A stretch of 64,000 nt of DNA, taken from positions 32,824-96,823 of the forward strand of contig MU001509.1 of NCBI GenBank assembly GCA_010093485.1, given 5' to 3'. The DNA is from Karstenula rhodostoma CBS 690.94 (taxonomy: Eukaryota; Ascomycota; Dothideomycetes; Pleosporales; Didymosphaeriaceae). Every line of letters starts with the position of its first letter. Within the stretch, counting starts at the first letter, position 1. Shown here one piece after another: positions 63,201-64,000 of this stretch. The translations under genes and the position numbers were made by a program. Below the pieces are notes generated by a model. That model worked only from the letters and a program-made list of their open reading frames with translations, searched no databases and had not been told where the DNA came from.

Positions 63201-64000
63201 ATGGCTGCACGCAGTCCCTCCGTTCTGATCACTGGGTAGGCGACAGCAGTCTTTTTTCGGCATGGACTAACCGTTAGACAGTTGCGGTCAAGGAGGCATC
63301 GGGCATGCGCTTGCGAATGAGTTCAAGGCCAAAGGCTTCACGGTGATCACAACGCTCTTGGCGCACGAAGACCAGAAGCACCTTGTCGAGGCAGGCATCC
63401 ACGCGTTCGTGGCTGACGTGACAAAGGATGAGGACTTGGAGCTGTTGCGGAAACAGGTCACGGAATTGACAGACGGGCGGCTGGATGTGCTCGTCAACAA
63501 CGCGTGAGTAAATTTGGGCGGAGCGGGCAGGTGGTGGAGTTGTGGTGAGCAAAAGCCGATGACGCTGACAGGGGTGTGTGTTACACCATGACGGCAATCG
63601 ACCACGACGTGAAGCAGGTCGAGAAGATGTTCGCGGTCAACGTGTTTGGACCGATGAGGATGGTTGTGCACTTTCACCGGCTGCTGGTGGCGGCAGGCGG
63701 CAAGGTGGTCAACATTGGCAGCGTCGGCGGCATCGTGCCCTACGTCTACGGCGCGTCCTACAACGCGAGCAAAGCGGCACTGCACCACTGGGGCAACACG
63801 TTGCGGGTGGAGTTGAAGCCGCTGGGGTAGGTCTGCCGGAGGCGTCGACGGGATGGATGGTGCACGACTGACGCGGGTGCAGGGTCGACGTGGTGAACAT
63901 CATTTCGGGCGAGGTGGCAACCAACATCCTGCGGCACGACCGTGGGCGCAAGCTGCCAGAGGGATCGCTCTACACGGTGTTAGCAGCCGAGTTTGGGGGC
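63201..64000 (+). CDS. Short-chain dehydrogenase/reductase, partial (first 210 aa)
   Basis: Exons 63201-63235, 63282-63503, 63572-63826 and 63883 to the window end; introns 46, 68 and 56 bp. The Rossmann motif is split by intron 1 and reads TGCGQGGIGHA (11-21). NNAG is residues 84-87, Asn109 follows in VNVFG, and the catalytic Ser136 plus Tyr149-x3-Lys153 are present. The wording LITGC..GGIG and the layout resemble the 1-acyl-dihydroxyacetone-phosphate reductase (Ayr1-like) group of classical SDRs, which use NADPH to reduce ketones. The gene is cut by the window edge, so the C-terminal substrate-binding part and any membrane tail are not seen. Divergent pairing with the synthase suggests a role in the same pathway, which is inference. 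Confidence 0.88.

Overview
The window comes from a filamentous ascomycete (Pezizomycotina). Genes have short introns (46-117 bp) with GTANGT-type donors, the gene content is typical fungal secondary metabolism, and most of the window carries the signature of repeat-induced point mutation (RIP): CpA and TpG almost gone, TpA everywhere. A class such as Dothideomycetes is plausible but cannot be proved here.

Two compartments meet near position 47.3 kb. Positions 1-47241 are an AT-rich, gene-free block of RIP-mutated repeats (an assembly gap of Ns lies at 46388-47142). It holds a 94-bp tandem repeat (1-265), an unclassified repeat (266-6205), and two head-to-tail copies of one 8-9 kb unit, copy A (6206-22790) and copy B (22791-47241). 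Copy A is interrupted by a complete Ty3/gypsy element G1 (13641-21772, 246-bp LTRs, 5-bp target duplication). Copy B is interrupted by a chromodomain-bearing Ty3/gypsy element C1 (23831-39146, 508-bp LTRs), which is itself split inside its integrase by G2 (29218-37249), a sister of G1. Copy B also holds a 1.4-kb insertion of unknown class. The order of events is readable: duplication first, then G1 into A and C1 into B, then G2 into C1. No ORF survives in the block.

Positions about 47500-64000 are GC-balanced and gene-dense, and look like a polyketide biosynthetic gene cluster. From left to right: an aldo/keto reductase (+), a class-3-like aldehyde dehydrogenase (-), a DJ-1/PfpI-family protein (-), a three-exon cytochrome P450 (-), a five-exon highly reducing polyketide synthase of 2370 residues (-), and a short-chain dehydrogenase (+) cut by the window end. 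The synthase and the dehydrogenase are divergent and share a 438-bp promoter with a 7-bp-arm palindrome.

Inferred teamwork: the synthase builds a reduced polyketide chain (KS-AT-DH-degenerate MT-ER-KR-ACP, no built-in release domain), and the P450, dehydrogenases and reductase would adjust oxidation state. No transcription factor, transporter or release enzyme is seen; these may lie to the right. The cluster abuts RIP heterochromatin directly, which has implications for silencing and for C-to-T leakage into its edge genes.
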